A stretch of DNA of 64,000 bases from contig OX345637.1 in assembly GCA_947044365.1 (NCBI GenBank), positions 5,318,501-5,382,500 on the forward strand, written 5' to 3'. The position numbers and the translations under genes are program-made. The notes beneath the pieces were generated by a model. It made no database searches and was not told the origin of the DNA. It saw only the letters and a program-made list of their open reading frames with translations. The DNA is from Petrosia ficiformis. Its lineage: Eukaryota > Porifera > Demospongiae > Haplosclerida > Petrosiidae. How positions within the stretch are numbered: position 1 is the first letter of the stretch; every line of letters starts with the position of its first letter. Below are positions 12,201 through 22,490 of the stretch, in pieces.

Positions 12201-13817
12201 TGTAATGTATACACTATACAGTCCTGTTGGTTGTAGCGATTGTAGCCCTACTGTACATTTCTTTATGTGCTACATACATGTACATGTATATACGGCCATT
12301 AATTGACCGAACCCCCTGGAATAACAGAGCTTTAATTAATGTACATACAATGTCATGTACATGTATATGTGCAATAACATGTATCATGTATATATGTTAC
12401 ACATGCATGTACATGTACATGTAAATAAATATAAAATTATTAGCGGCTTTGAAAGTAACCATATAGGGATAGCCCCGTGGTCCATAAAAACTACAAATAT
12501 TCATGTTGTACTGCACATACACTTGAACTACACGTGTACATGTACAATGTACAATGTATAAATTAGGGCTGGGAAAAAGGTTCGAATATTCGAACCTTCG
12601 TTCGTTTACTGCGCATTCGAAGCTAAATTTCTCCCTTCGAAGCTTCGCTGCCACGCCCACTTCAATGTTTGCACATGCGCACTTTTGCAATCTAAACGTG
12701 TGGTTAAAATTGTGGGTGTATCCAAGAAAAGTTGAGGCTGAGTTGTTGGCTGTTTCTGCCTAAATTTCATTCAAGCGATGCTAAATCCAAGTAGAAATAG
12801 TGACAGGAACAAGACTAGTACTTATTATAAAGCAATAATCCAGTTTTGGAGGCATTATATTGCCAAACAAGGTAAGAGCAACATTGATAATAACACATGC
12901 GAACCTTCGAAGGTTCGTTCATTTTTGCCGACGAAGCTTCGAAGGTTGTTTTTCTACCTTCGTCCCAGCCCTAGTATAAATATTCATGTGCATGTATACA
13001 TGTTAGCTACATATACATGTATGTACAATGTACAAATGTTCATGTAGCTTGTACTGCACGTATATATTTATACATGTACATGTTAGCTACATACATATAC
13101 GTGTACATACAATATACAATTGTACATGGTCATGTACATACATGTACGGGTGTATCTGCCTGTAAATAATATTGCTCTGTTTCAATTTACCGGACATTCA
13201 CTAGATTTATCGGACAAAGTCCTGCATGACTGGCTGTTTCCACACCACTGTATATATATATATAAAATAGAGTTGGATTTCCATATATAATATTGTGCTA
13301 TTCAACATGCACATGTTTCCAGACTTTCAGGCTGCAGTGAACCCTGCCCACAGTGGCATGGTAATTAGTAGGCCTTTAGTAAAGTAAACAAGTGTATATA
13401 GAGAAAAAAAACATCCCTATATTTGCTTTGTGATGACTATGTATTAAGCATTGCTGATGGCACTAGTGTCTCTACCTTTCTGTGTACTCCTGGGGCCTGA
13501 AGACGTAAGTGTAAGCCTAATTGCAGTCTAAATACACAGGTGTCTGATGAACTGACTGAGGTACTCCTTCAAGGTTCTAAATGATGACTTCCTCGTGTCT
13601 GAAACTCAACAACTTATCATACTTACTTGTTAAAGATTCTTTCTCTGCTATAAACAACAGTTATTAGCAGTTTTACATCCTTTCTGAATCTTCCTGGCTG
13701 GTCTGTAGCTCAAACGCGCGTTCTTTTAAGTGCCACGCCCATTAATTGACCGAGCCCCCGGGAATGACGCAACTTCCTTAACTACGTATACAACGCATAG
13801 TCGCGCAAGTGACACAA

Positions 13818-13851
<34 letters not shown>

Positions 13852-15488
13852 TAAACCCTGTGGAAAGCAATTATAGGGATGGCCCTACGGGCCATAAAAA
13901 CTACTGATGTCGAAATTTTACTAAACAAAGACTACATGTACGTCACATCTCTTTATCCATCTACATGTATATGTATCCCTACTGTGATACTCATAAATAC
14001 GTTATTTATTTAAGTATTTTATACAAAGTCGCTTTATTCTTACAGGAAGAAACTGTGAAAGAGATTTCGAAATCAGCGGATAAACATGTATGTCTATGTG
14101 TCATGAGTGATGTAATATATTACATGTATATTTATATAATATATAATATATATGCACACACTATGTGACACAAAAATGTTAACTTTCCATTAGCAGTAAG
14201 TATTTAATGAATGTACATGTATTTGGTATAGGCGAACGTTTCATAAACCTGGGCTTCAAAATCCTCTTACTTCATCTGTCATCTTTAACGGATGGCCTGA
14301 TCCTCCTAGTTATGCAACCATTTTCAATAAACTTGCAGAGAGACTTATACATTCCTATCTGGCTACTATGCAACCCTTCTTGTTCCAGATTCTTCTGTAT
14401 AGTTGGAGGTATAAAGAATAAAACACATGCTGTAGTAGTATAGAATATGCTGTTTCTTGTAACCATAACTCACAAAGAAATAAAATTGAAAAACTGCTAA
14501 ATGTAATTTTGATTGTGTGAATTTTTACTCGTGCTGGTTGGACATCATTTAAACAAATGCTCTATAAAATGCAATTCAATTAAGCACGATACCTAATGCC
14601 TTTCAGGAATTGTATTACTTATGACACACCCCTTTGTGAAACAACTGAAACTACCATGCCAAGTTGATATTTTATGCTATAATTAATAATAAACTTTTTT
14701 TATTTAGAATAATTCAGGAACAACTAAGGAAAAGAAAGAGGTACACATACACAGTGACATGTATACATTCTTGCAGAGTACCTACATTTGTACATTCCAT
14801 CATGGGGGGGGGGAGGGAATGATTGAACAAGTGATATTGGAAAACAAGGCCGAAGCAAATCATATGGATTACAGAAGGTCATGGTCGTTGCTAAATACAT
14901 GTAGTTAGCTAACGGAGAACAATATGGTGAAATCGCAAACATATTCTTTCATGGACAGGGTGTACGTAATGTATTTCAAATTCTTGCACCATTGCATTCA
15001 TGTGGAAATCATTCACAAAAGAAGTATTGCCATAGAATATAATTCTGCAGTGTTCACTGGTGGGATATATGACCAATTATTGGCTATTCAGTATAGTAAG
15101 CCCAACACATGCCCATGACTGCATTTATTTACACTGAGCCCATCCCTTTCTTTTTGCTTGTTTGTTGTTGCATTATCTAGTATTTCTTATTTGCAACATA
15201 ATTAATCTTCCGAATTTTGGAATATTACTGTCTTTCTCGGCTTGCAGAGAACAGAACAGACAACAATAACACGAAACTTCCTTTGCAAGTCTGAATTTAA
15301 GTGTACTCATCAGAATTACTGACCTGGAATATTCAAAAAACAAAGAGCTTTTGTGTGATATGAGCTGTTACAAACAAGTTATCAAATCTGTACATGTACT
15401 TTATCTACATACATGTATTTACATTTACAAGTTTACGCTTTTATAGGGTGATGTTTCTGCAATTATATGTAACAGAGACAATAAACAT
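8703..15488 (+). CDS. Candidate 5' exons of the transposase-PHD-OTU gene
   Basis: Five small exon candidates are all phase 0 with GT..AG borders. 8703-8765 starts with ATG, encodes 21 residues (MGLTKKQMKHLNEA then a basic tail) and stops at AAG|gtacat. 10639-10680 gives EVTSKETPKSVDKH. 14046-14087 gives EETVKEISKSADKH. 14708-14740 gives NNSGTTKEKKE. 15447-15488 gives GDVSAIICNRDNKH. Three of the five are exactly 42 bases, as is the next exon at 16252. The 10.6 and 14.0 kb exons are paralogous because they sit in a duplicated ~0.8 kb block. They lead in frame into the large exon. The lysine-rich start could act in nuclear import or DNA binding. The assignment rests on frame, borders and spacing only; some exons may be alternative or unused. 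Confidence 0.5.
8853..9161. mobile_element. Diverged hAT-type MITE
   Basis: A 309-bp element related to the one at 12564-12973. It shares AAAAGGTTYGAA near the left end, CCAAGTAGAAACAGTGACAG inside, and CCAGCCCTA at the right end. Flanks ACATATAT and ATATATAT agree at 7 of 8 positions, consistent with an aged 8-bp target duplication. It lies in the first intron of the transposase gene model. Confidence 0.7.
9162..9265. repeat. (AT)n tract
   Basis: About 100 bases of AT alternation with short interruptions, abutting the right end of the hAT-type MITE. Confidence 0.95.
9986..10785 (+). repeat. ~0.8 kb duplicated block, copy 1
   Basis: It starts with TGTTTCCAGGCTTTCAGGCT and is repeated with moderate divergence at 13314-14180. 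It contains the AAAAAGTATCCCTATGATTG repeat, a copy of the GGCCCGTAGGGCC-ended repeat (10340-10486) and a 42-base exon candidate (10639-10680). The duplication therefore created a second copy of that exon at 14046-14087. Confidence 0.85.
10075..10135 (+). repeat. Dispersed repeat GTATCCCTATGATTGCTTTA..ATTCAGTAATCATGG
   Basis: A ~60-base block containing GTGTCCAGCATTCAGTAATC. Other copies: 22793-22846 (ends where the HSP70 fragment begins), 24146-24206, 35178-35240 and 52916-52978; partial at 13398-13430; inverted at about 1436-1500. The AAAGCAATCATAGGGAT end is also shared with the GGCCC-ended repeat, so both may belong to one element family. Confidence 0.75.
10786..11720. other. Intronic DNA without further features
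   Basis: No exon-like segment with convincing borders was seen. It contains scattered TACATGTA-type palindromes. Confidence 0.5.
11721..11951 (+). repeat. ~77-83-bp tandem repeat, three units
   Basis: Units start at 11721, 11804 and 11881 with TCTATATCATGTGGTACACA and end in CCATCCCACATGGTACTAAT. GTGGTAC and CCACATGGTAC give each unit some internal symmetry. Confidence 0.9.
12007..12125 (+). repeat. Short direct duplication (82-bp spacing)
   Basis: GTTACTTTTCTAAGCCAGGG followed by TGGCTGCTTTAGTATT occurs at 12007 and 12089. Confidence 0.85.
12564..12973. mobile_element. Non-autonomous hAT MITE with 8-bp TSD
   Basis: A 410-bp element with TIRs TAGGGCTGGGA at the left and TCCCAGCCCTA at the right. 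It is flanked by the perfect 8-bp direct repeat GTATAAAT (12556-12563 and 12974-12981). The 8-bp target duplication and TIR type are those of the hAT superfamily. The interior has no transposase frame and repeats TTCGAACCTTCG-like motifs near both ends. It is the better preserved relative of 8853-9161. Confidence 0.92.
13314..14180 (+). repeat. ~0.8 kb duplicated block, copy 2
   Basis: The partner of 9986-10785. It carries the paralogous 42-base exon candidate at 14046-14087 and a (TA)n expansion at 13821-13848 not present at that length in copy 1. Confidence 0.85.
13725..13899 (+). repeat. Interspersed repeat ending in GGCCCTACGGGCC
   Basis: It runs from GCCACGCCCATTAATTGACC through GAATGACGCAACTTCCTTAA and CAACGCATA to GGGATGGCCCTACGGGCCAT. 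Other copies: 118-262, 10340-10486, 12293-12487 (degenerate), 35425-35500 and 53160-53235 (left part only). The right end contains the short palindrome GGCCCTACGGGCC. It is probably a MITE or SINE-like repeat; ends and target duplications were not resolved. Confidence 0.75.
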
Positions 15489-16251
15489 GTAAGTGTATCT
15501 TTTTACATATACATACATGTATTATGTGTAGGAAGCAATCAAGTCTCCTTTTATTTTCATTAATACTTGATGTTCACCATGACCTCAGAAATGTGTTTAA
15601 CTGATCATCTTACCTGCACCAATTTCATATAATTATCCTTCTTGTTCTTTTTTGTGTATGTCGATTTTTGATCCCTGAACAGTATTATTTTTTACCAAAT
15701 TCGCTAAATTTTTCCTTCCTGTAATTTTCACGGCATAAAGTATATAGTGGAACCTCTCTATTCAGGACTCTCTGGAATAAGTACACACCCGTATTAATGA
15801 CATTTAGACGTCCTTTATTATACAACTTCACCCCTGAAATGAGGACAACCTCTATAATTATGATTACTTGGTCCCAATGGTGTGAAGGTTCCATTGCATA
15901 CATGTACATGTACGTATTTGTATAATTATAACATACAATGCATATATGTATATAACACTAATATGCATGAAAACTGAGGTAGAATGTGACAGAAAGATTG
16001 AGCCAGTGACCATGCTGTAACCTCAGTTGTATTTGATTTCAAGTGCTTCTACAGTGTTGTGAGGGTTTGCTAATTTTGTAGTTATACATAATATATATAG
16101 TACCTACACATAATTTTGTTGTAGTGAATTTTAAAATTTTACTGTACTTCTTATGCTACATACCAGATCCATATCTCATATGTAGGGGAGGGTCTGGCTA
16201 CACAAGACTATTAATACTTTGATACTAATGCTCTTCACTTCATTTGTATAG
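14181..16251. other. Introns of the transposase gene model
   Basis: Apart from the two short exon candidates at 14708 and 15447 I see no coding-like segment. A poly-G run lies at 14805-14814. Confidence 0.45.
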
Positions 16252-19200
16252 AAAGATGGTATTCCTTCACCGTTAGAAGAGACTTTATCAGAGGTGTGTC
16301 TATCTGTTATATACATGTAATTATACATGCAGGTTTATTTTACCCTACAGGCAGTATTTCAAGATGAAGAAGAGGATCGTGATACATCGTTTGTAAGTGA
16401 AAACACAGATTCACTGTACCTCCCAACACCACAAAGAAATTGGGTAAAAAATATCAAGCCAATAACACTGCCAAAAAAGCTTTTTGTTGGAAGCCTTACT
16501 GAAGTAGATACATTTATTAAAATGACGAACGAAATTCGCCACTGTGTAACACCTGGTTGTAAAGGACAATTAGTTCCTTTGTCATTTGATACAAAGGGCT
16601 TGGGGGGTGCAGTTAAGGTTTATTATGGATGTGATGGCTGTGATATTTCAACTGTGTGTTTTGAAAGCTCACTGAAAAGTGAGTTACTTACCAGTAGCGA
16701 AATAGGTGCAGCCATTCAAGTAGGTTTTATTGTATCGGGCTGTATGCATGCAACCTACTGTAAAGTACTAAAGCTGTCCCTTGGACTTGATGCCGTCTGT
16801 ATGGATAAATTTTACTCAACCGTCACAAGAATGTACCCTGTAGTGAAGGAGATGGTTGACGAGATGTGTGAGGAAGCTAAAGAAGAGATGAAGACAATGG
16901 ATGAACACACTCTTGGCTCGTGGAAGCAGGCAGTAACAAGTGCAGACGCAGCATGGATGACACGTGGTTACCACTCCAAAAATGGCACATTCAGTGTTCG
17001 TAACTACTATAATGGAGCATTGCTGTATTACAAACACTTGTGCCAACGTGGTAGTGACAATATAGTAGAAGGAGAGCTATATAAAGGAACATCTAAATCC
17101 ATGGAAGGATTTGCAGCGCGAGAGGTTATGCATCGAGCTAGAGAGGAAGGGATGAAACTCGCTGTCCATTGGCAAGATTCAGATTCATCTTCTGCAAAAG
17201 CAGTAGCGGAATGCTTTCCTGAATGCAAAATTATGATCTGTGGTGGCCATGCCGGCAAAAATCACTTAAAAGCTCTGGAAAATTACTCCAAGATGAAGGC
17301 ACCTTCGATAGATTTGATTAGAAAGCATGAAGACAGGTTCCCTCTAATAAATGGAGCACGCTGCCACTGTCCTAATCGCCACAGCCAAGGTTGTGGTTGT
17401 ATTACTGATGCTTTTATCATGAGAGCACGTAATAACTTTTCTTACATTCTGACAGACTCTAAGTCTGCTGAAGAATTTGCGAAAAGGCTGAGAGTTCTAC
17501 CCAGACATGTCCGTGACGAGCACGAGTGGGAAGTGATGGAAGAGGGAGCAGAGCCAACAACAGAACACTGTGATTTTCATCCTCTCAAAGTGTGTAGCTG
17601 TGGCAATTGTGCCGATAAGGAAAACTTTGTGTGTGAAGGAAAAGATTACACTACGCGGTACGGGCTCACGTGTGCGTTTCACTCTCTCCTTTATGAAATT
17701 GAGTGTGACTATAGAGCCTCAATGGCTGACAGCCTCGTTCATCCCGTGCTGAAAAGAGGCCACTCCAATTGGTTGGAAGCCTCGCACAACGTATTCATCA
17801 GGTTCAGGTCAAAGGACATCAGCCTGGAGAGGCTTCACTACGAGGTTTCCACTAATTTGGCCCTGTTGCAGTCAAACATGACTTACATGTACGAGAAACG
17901 AGGTCCAAAGTATCACTGGATACCGGACCTGTATAAACGTCTGAATCTTCCAGTGTATGAAGGTATCCAAGAGGCTGTGACGACAGCCAACATAAAAAGA
18001 AGACAGCAGTTGGGCAGAGCAAAACAAGAGAAGGTTAAGAAAAGGAGAATACAGCTGTTGAAGTTACGAGTGAGAGATGCGACAGAGCGTCGTGAGTGGT
18101 CAAAGAAACACGGAGGTGACACGTATGGCGAGACCAAAGATACGGATTCCAAAGCCCCCAAGAAGAGTAAAGGTGGTGCCACACAAATAAACATATTGTG
18201 CAAGTGTGGATCAACATCTCACAGCCGGTCCACCCACAGGGACTGTCCTCTTAACACCAAGTACAGTAACGTATCGAGTATCGACCATTCAGAGGACTTG
18301 GTTTGTGACAAAGGAGATGTTGTTTACACTGCCAAATATCAATGTTCTGATGATGCAAATACACATACGGTGTTAAGTGACGACGAATCGACCTTTAGTG
18401 ACTCGAGCCTCGAAGGAGACTATCTCGAGGACAGTATGATATATGACAGCGATGACGAAACACAATGTACTTGTGGTGCTGAAGGCAGAGGCTGCAGAGC
18501 TCACAAGAAAGCTTGCCCCTTGAATCCTCATTTGCTGTATCAAGCGAAACCTGCTGCTTCGACGCCTGTACGTCCTCCAAATTCGACCCCTTTCAAAGAA
18601 AGGAAACGAAGCAGTCTTAAAGTAACCCCGTTTCCCACAGCCAAGAAGAGCAAACTCTCAACTCCGTGCAGTACCACACAGAGTGCGAGAGTACTGGCAG
18701 AATCCTTCAGTCAAGACTCTTCTTCTCCCGAAGAGGACCTATACTGCTTTTGCCGAGGAAGAGATAAAGGAAATATGGTGGAATGTGATGGATGTAATTG
18801 CACATTTCATTGGTTTCACTTTGAGTGTGTGGGGATCACTGAAGCTCCCGAAGGTAAATGGTACTGTGATGACTGTTCACAAGAACTCAATATCGATGAC
18901 TTGTGTGTCGAATCAACTCCTGTACGTCCTCCTAATTCGACCCCTTTTAATGACAGGAAACGAAGCAGTCTTAAAGTATCCCCGTCTCCCACAGCCAAGA
19001 AGAGCAAACTCTCAACTGCGTGCAGTACCACACAGAGTGCGAGAGTACTGGCCAAATCCTTCAGTCCAGACTCTTCTTCTCCCGAAGAGGACCTATACTG
19101 CATCTGCCGAGGAAGAGATGAAGGGAATATGGTGGAATGTGACGGACAAAATTGCACGTGGTTTCATTTTGAGTGTGTGGGAATCACTGAAGCTCCCGAA

Positions 19201-19872
19201 GGTAAATGGTACTGCGATGACTGTTCACAAGAGCTCAGTATCGACGATTCGTGTGTAGAATGCATAGGCGAAAGCCCAGCCACAGTAACTGTGACCGGCC
19301 CACTGCCCACTGAAGAGTGGAAAAGTGCTGCCAGAGATGTTATTGCTAAATTGTCTCGTTGTGAACTAACTGCTCGGTCTCAACGAGTCCAGAAAATTCC
19401 CTGTAGAGATATCGAGCCCCACATTCGTGATAGAGTTCGGGGCGATGACAACTGCCTATTCAGAGCTTTATCTAAAGAAGTTACAGGAACCGAATCTAAC
19501 CACCAAGCTGTTCGTCAAGCAATTGTTAATTTCATGACACACAAAGATAATGCTTACCGTTTCTGTAAGGACTGCTTTGCAGGTGACACTCTTGAGGCAA
19601 ACCTTTATGAGCCTATTAAGAGTATGACCGGTTACATCAAGGAAAAGAAGCTGGATCAGCGTGGATGGGGAACTGACCGCGAGATTAGAGCTTTTGCTAC
19701 CCTGTGTCAGATTGATATTTGTACATACTCTGACAATGGGTCCAGTCGTGCTTGGCTGAAGTTTTCCCCCCTCTTTTGTAACGAGCACTGCATGCCCAAG
19801 TCAGACTACAAGATCTACCTATTCCACACAGAGGAAAGGAACCACTACGATCGTGTGGTTCCTTCTGTATAA
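16252..19872 (+). CDS. Mutator-like DDE transposase with two ING-type PHD fingers and an OTU domain
   Basis: Exon 16252-16293 joins the 3.5 kb exon 16351-19872 in phase 0 (57-base intron). An ATG at 16327 opens the same frame but lies within this intron. Numbered from that ATG, the frame is 1181 residues. Residues 95-540 look like a Mutator-type transposase: first Asp in SADAAW (207), DSDSS (284-286), a CxxH in CGGHAGKNH (305-308), and a probable catalytic Glu in NWLEASHN (484). A Cys/His cluster lies at 346-358. Two CxCG..H..CPLN zinc knuckles lie at 625-642 and 714-733. PHD fingers at 807-850 and 925-966 have the ING-type CxC, Cx4C, WFHFEC, CxxC layout. An OTU domain follows at ~1025-1180: GDDNCLF (Asp1040, Cys1043), WGTDREIRAFA and NHYDRV (His1173). 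Predicted to act in the nucleus. The frame is intact, so it may be functional; whether it is transposon-borne or domesticated is not decided by the sequence. Confidence 0.9.
18559..19257 (+). repeat. In-frame tandem duplication inside the transposase gene
   Basis: Residues 745-862 and 863-978 are two copies of one block: STPVRPPNSTPF, a KRSSLKV..TAKKSKLST basic stretch (possible nuclear localisation signal), then a PHD finger and SQEL.IDD. The DNA offset is 354 bases. The copies still share long identical stretches, so the duplication is fairly recent or homogenised. Confidence 0.95.
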
Positions 19873-20559
19873 AATCACAGAGTACATGTAATCGGTACGA
19901 ACCACTTACACATAGCAGATGTGGTGGGAACAGTGAGTACATAACTCATGTACCACGTGTGGGTGGCATGTATGTATTCATTTGGACCAGTCACATGTAT
20001 GTACATGTACACGTGTGGGTGACATGTAACGCAATGTGTATGTGCTCAGTGTTGGTGTTGTGTATCACGTGTGGGTGGCATGTATACCGACACTGATTGA
20101 TTGTGTAGCTTTTACAGACTGAAGACTGAAGCATAGAGTAAAAAAGGAGGAATGTATTTTTTTGTTGAGTTACAACAGTATTTACAATTAACCTAGTGTA
20201 TAATTTAAACTAACCCCTTTGCCCTTGCTGGCCGAGGGCAATGAGGATATTATTTCTCTCCATCTCTCTCTTGCTCTCTTTGCTATATGTTTCAAACATC
20301 TTCATGTGTACCAATGACTGGCTATACGTAATATAGTCACGATGCTTTTGACATACGGTTTTGTTTGAAACATGTAGTAGGATAGAGTAGCAAGGGAGAG
20401 ACATAGTTTTTTTTTTTTTTTGTTATTGCACAAAGTTTCACTTGCGTATCTGTTGTGTTTGTGTATTGTTCTAAGGTTGTTGTTAGGCTTTTATAAATCT
20501 ACATGTACATGTATGTGTCATATCAAGACCAAGATGTCTGGTTTAGGGCTGCAAGTACA
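19873..20559. other. 3' flank of the transposase gene
   Basis: No gene is seen. CACGTGTGGGTGGCATGTAT or close variants occur three times (about 19957, 20010 and 20067). A poly-T run lies at 20409-20421. No obvious transposon terminus was found here. Confidence 0.5.
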
Positions 20560-20935
20560 CACCCATCTTTGATGGTTTAAGACGTGTGCTTGTGTGCTCT
20601 TTCCAGACTTCCTGTACGCACCCCGTCATTAGACGGGTTTACAAGTAGCGTACATGGATCAAGACCACAAGACCAAAACTTCCTGTACGCACCCCATCGT
20701 TTAGATGGGTTTACAAGTAGCGTACATGGATCAAGACCACAAGACCAAGACTTCCTGTACGCACCCCATCATTAGACGGGTTTACAAGTAGCGTACATGG
20801 ATCAAGACCACAAGACCAAGACTTCCTGTACGCACCCCGTCATTACAGGGGTTTACAAGTAGCGTACATGGATCAAGATCAAGACTTCCTGTATGCACCC
20901 CATCGTTTAGATGGGTTTACAAGTAGCGTACAGGA
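20555..20935 (+). repeat. Tandem array of paired-stem hairpins (~72-bp units)
   Basis: Five units plus a degenerate leading one. In each unit an outer stem TGTACGC / GCGTACA encloses an inner stem. Units are at 20613-20654, 20684-20726, 20756-20797, 20827-20868 and 20890-20932. The inner stem is CCCGTC/GACGGG in unit 1 and CCCATC/GATGGG in units 2 and 5, a paired change. Unit 3 has CCCATC/GACGGG (one A-C mismatch) and unit 4 is degraded. Unit 5 has TGTATGC in the outer stem, still able to pair by G-U. A leading element CCATCTTTGATGG lies at 20563-20575. Linkers read GGATCAAGACCACAAGACCA. Open frames across it follow the repeat. Confidence 0.85.
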
Positions 20936-22410
20936 ATGACAATGGTGGGAATGACAATCCCTACCCTACTGTGAACCACTCAACGTGTGTTCACAAGGGA
21001 TTGTGCATCTCTTACTCTGTCGGGATCCATCTTGTATGGTGAGCTTCCTAGTGCAATCCTGATGGTGAGCAGCCAGCTCGCATGTCAATGAGATATGTGT
21101 ATGAGACGCTGGTTTAGGGATAAGCAGAGTGAGAGAGGGTGGCAGGGAGGGGGGCTTGCGACACAGTGACACCTTCTCGCGATGGTGCAGGCCGTCACTC
21201 TCTTTGCAGACATACATGTATGCAGGGTATGGATACAGTGAGCCGATTTTGTGATTTTCACATTTTAGCTTCTTGCATTGTTGGACAACGCCCTGCTGGA
21301 ATGGCTGTTTCCAGTGGAAACAGCCATTCCAGCAGGGTCTTTCCACACCACTGCATATAAGTCTACCAAGAGTGTGCTGAGATCACTGTAAACTGTTGTG
21401 GGGGCTACTGTTAGTTCTCACGTCAGTTAAGTAGTGTTGTTTTAGTTAACTATAACTACATCCCCTTTCAGTAGTTAACTACCTAGTGTATAACTAAAGC
21501 CATATGGCCCATAATGGGCACTTTTTGTAGTTAGTTTGCGGCATACTGTAACTGTAACAAAGAAGTAGTCATTATCGTCATACTAAAACAGCACTACTGA
21601 TTTAAGCAAGCCTCGCTCTTACTCTGTATTTTACATTGAGGGACTAAATAATTGTTGTTCACCTTTTTTTAATTGAGTATATGTAGGTGAAGAACAAACA
21701 AGCAAGTGGACACACAGAAAACTATGGTATTGTATTATTTGTATAATTGTAAATAGGCTAATTATGAAAAAGTGCATATTACTAGCCTACAGATGATATG
21801 TACAGTATGTGTGTAAGTGTACTCAAGCCTACAATTGATATGTACGTGTACTGTATAGTGTGTACACCTGATATGTACATGTATGTGTATGCTGTACAGT
21901 GCGTACTTAAGCCGACAATTAATATGTACATGTACTCGAGCCTACACTTGACATGTACATGTATGTGTGTAGTAATCCATAACAGTAAGTAATAGTAGTA
22001 GTAATCTACTAGGTTATAGCAGTAGTAATATATTACATTGACCTCAGAGGTAATAGTAATATATTGTAATTGACCCCATGTCTGTAATATGTATTTAATG
22101 ATCTAATGACGTTAAACTATACAATATAGTACATGTAAGGGTATTAACTTACAGTATAATCATGCATTAACCTTATGATATTAACTATAGTATATTAACC
22201 TTATAATATTAAACTATACGTAATGGTTATAAGATGCCAGGCTAGGTGGCCATATGTCAGTATGTACATGTACGTGTATGAATACATGTTCATGTATGTG
22301 TATTGTGTCGCGCATTTTATTTTAATTCATAAAATCATAGTAAATTTGGTTAGTTGTAGATATTTGAATAATAATTATTATTTTACATGTATTTTTTTGT
22401 GTTTTTTTAG
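20936..22410. other. Non-coding repeat-rich DNA
   Basis: No convincing gene. The stretch 21180-21360 is a diverged relative of 42300-42480 and 60020-60200. Many TACATGTA and TGTACATG palindromes lie at 21790-22280. Confidence 0.5.
21291..21337. repeat. Perfect 47-bp palindrome
   Basis: CCCTGCTGGAATGGCTGTTT plus CC, a 3-base centre AGT, then the exact complement. One arm resembles single-copy sequence at 42430-42455 (AGAATGGCTGTTTCCACACC), so this looks like a local inverted duplication of part of an interspersed repeat. Confidence 0.97.
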
Positions 22411-22490
22411 AGTTAGCAACTTACAAAGGCTCCTATTCTTCATCGACCAGCAGGAATATATATATGAGATACACATCTGATGAATACAAG
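22411..22490 (+). CDS. Exon-like segment, unknown gene
   Basis: It follows a T-rich tract ending in AG and ends at TACAAG|gtaaat. In frame it reads LATYKGSYSSSTSRN then MRYTSDEYK. Paralogous sequence lies at 34787-34864 and 52521-52598, where the frame is disrupted by an insertion containing TAG. The unit immediately upstream in those paralogues resembles a fibronectin type III exon. Probably a fragment of a receptor-like gene family, but no function can be given. Confidence 0.35.

Noticed and set aside
16816..19942. Minus-strand frames of 60-113 codons opposite the transposase gene, and a 191-codon plus-strand frame at 18683
   Set aside because: Shadows of the 1181-codon frame; the +1 frame over the PHD blocks is open only because the block is duplicated.
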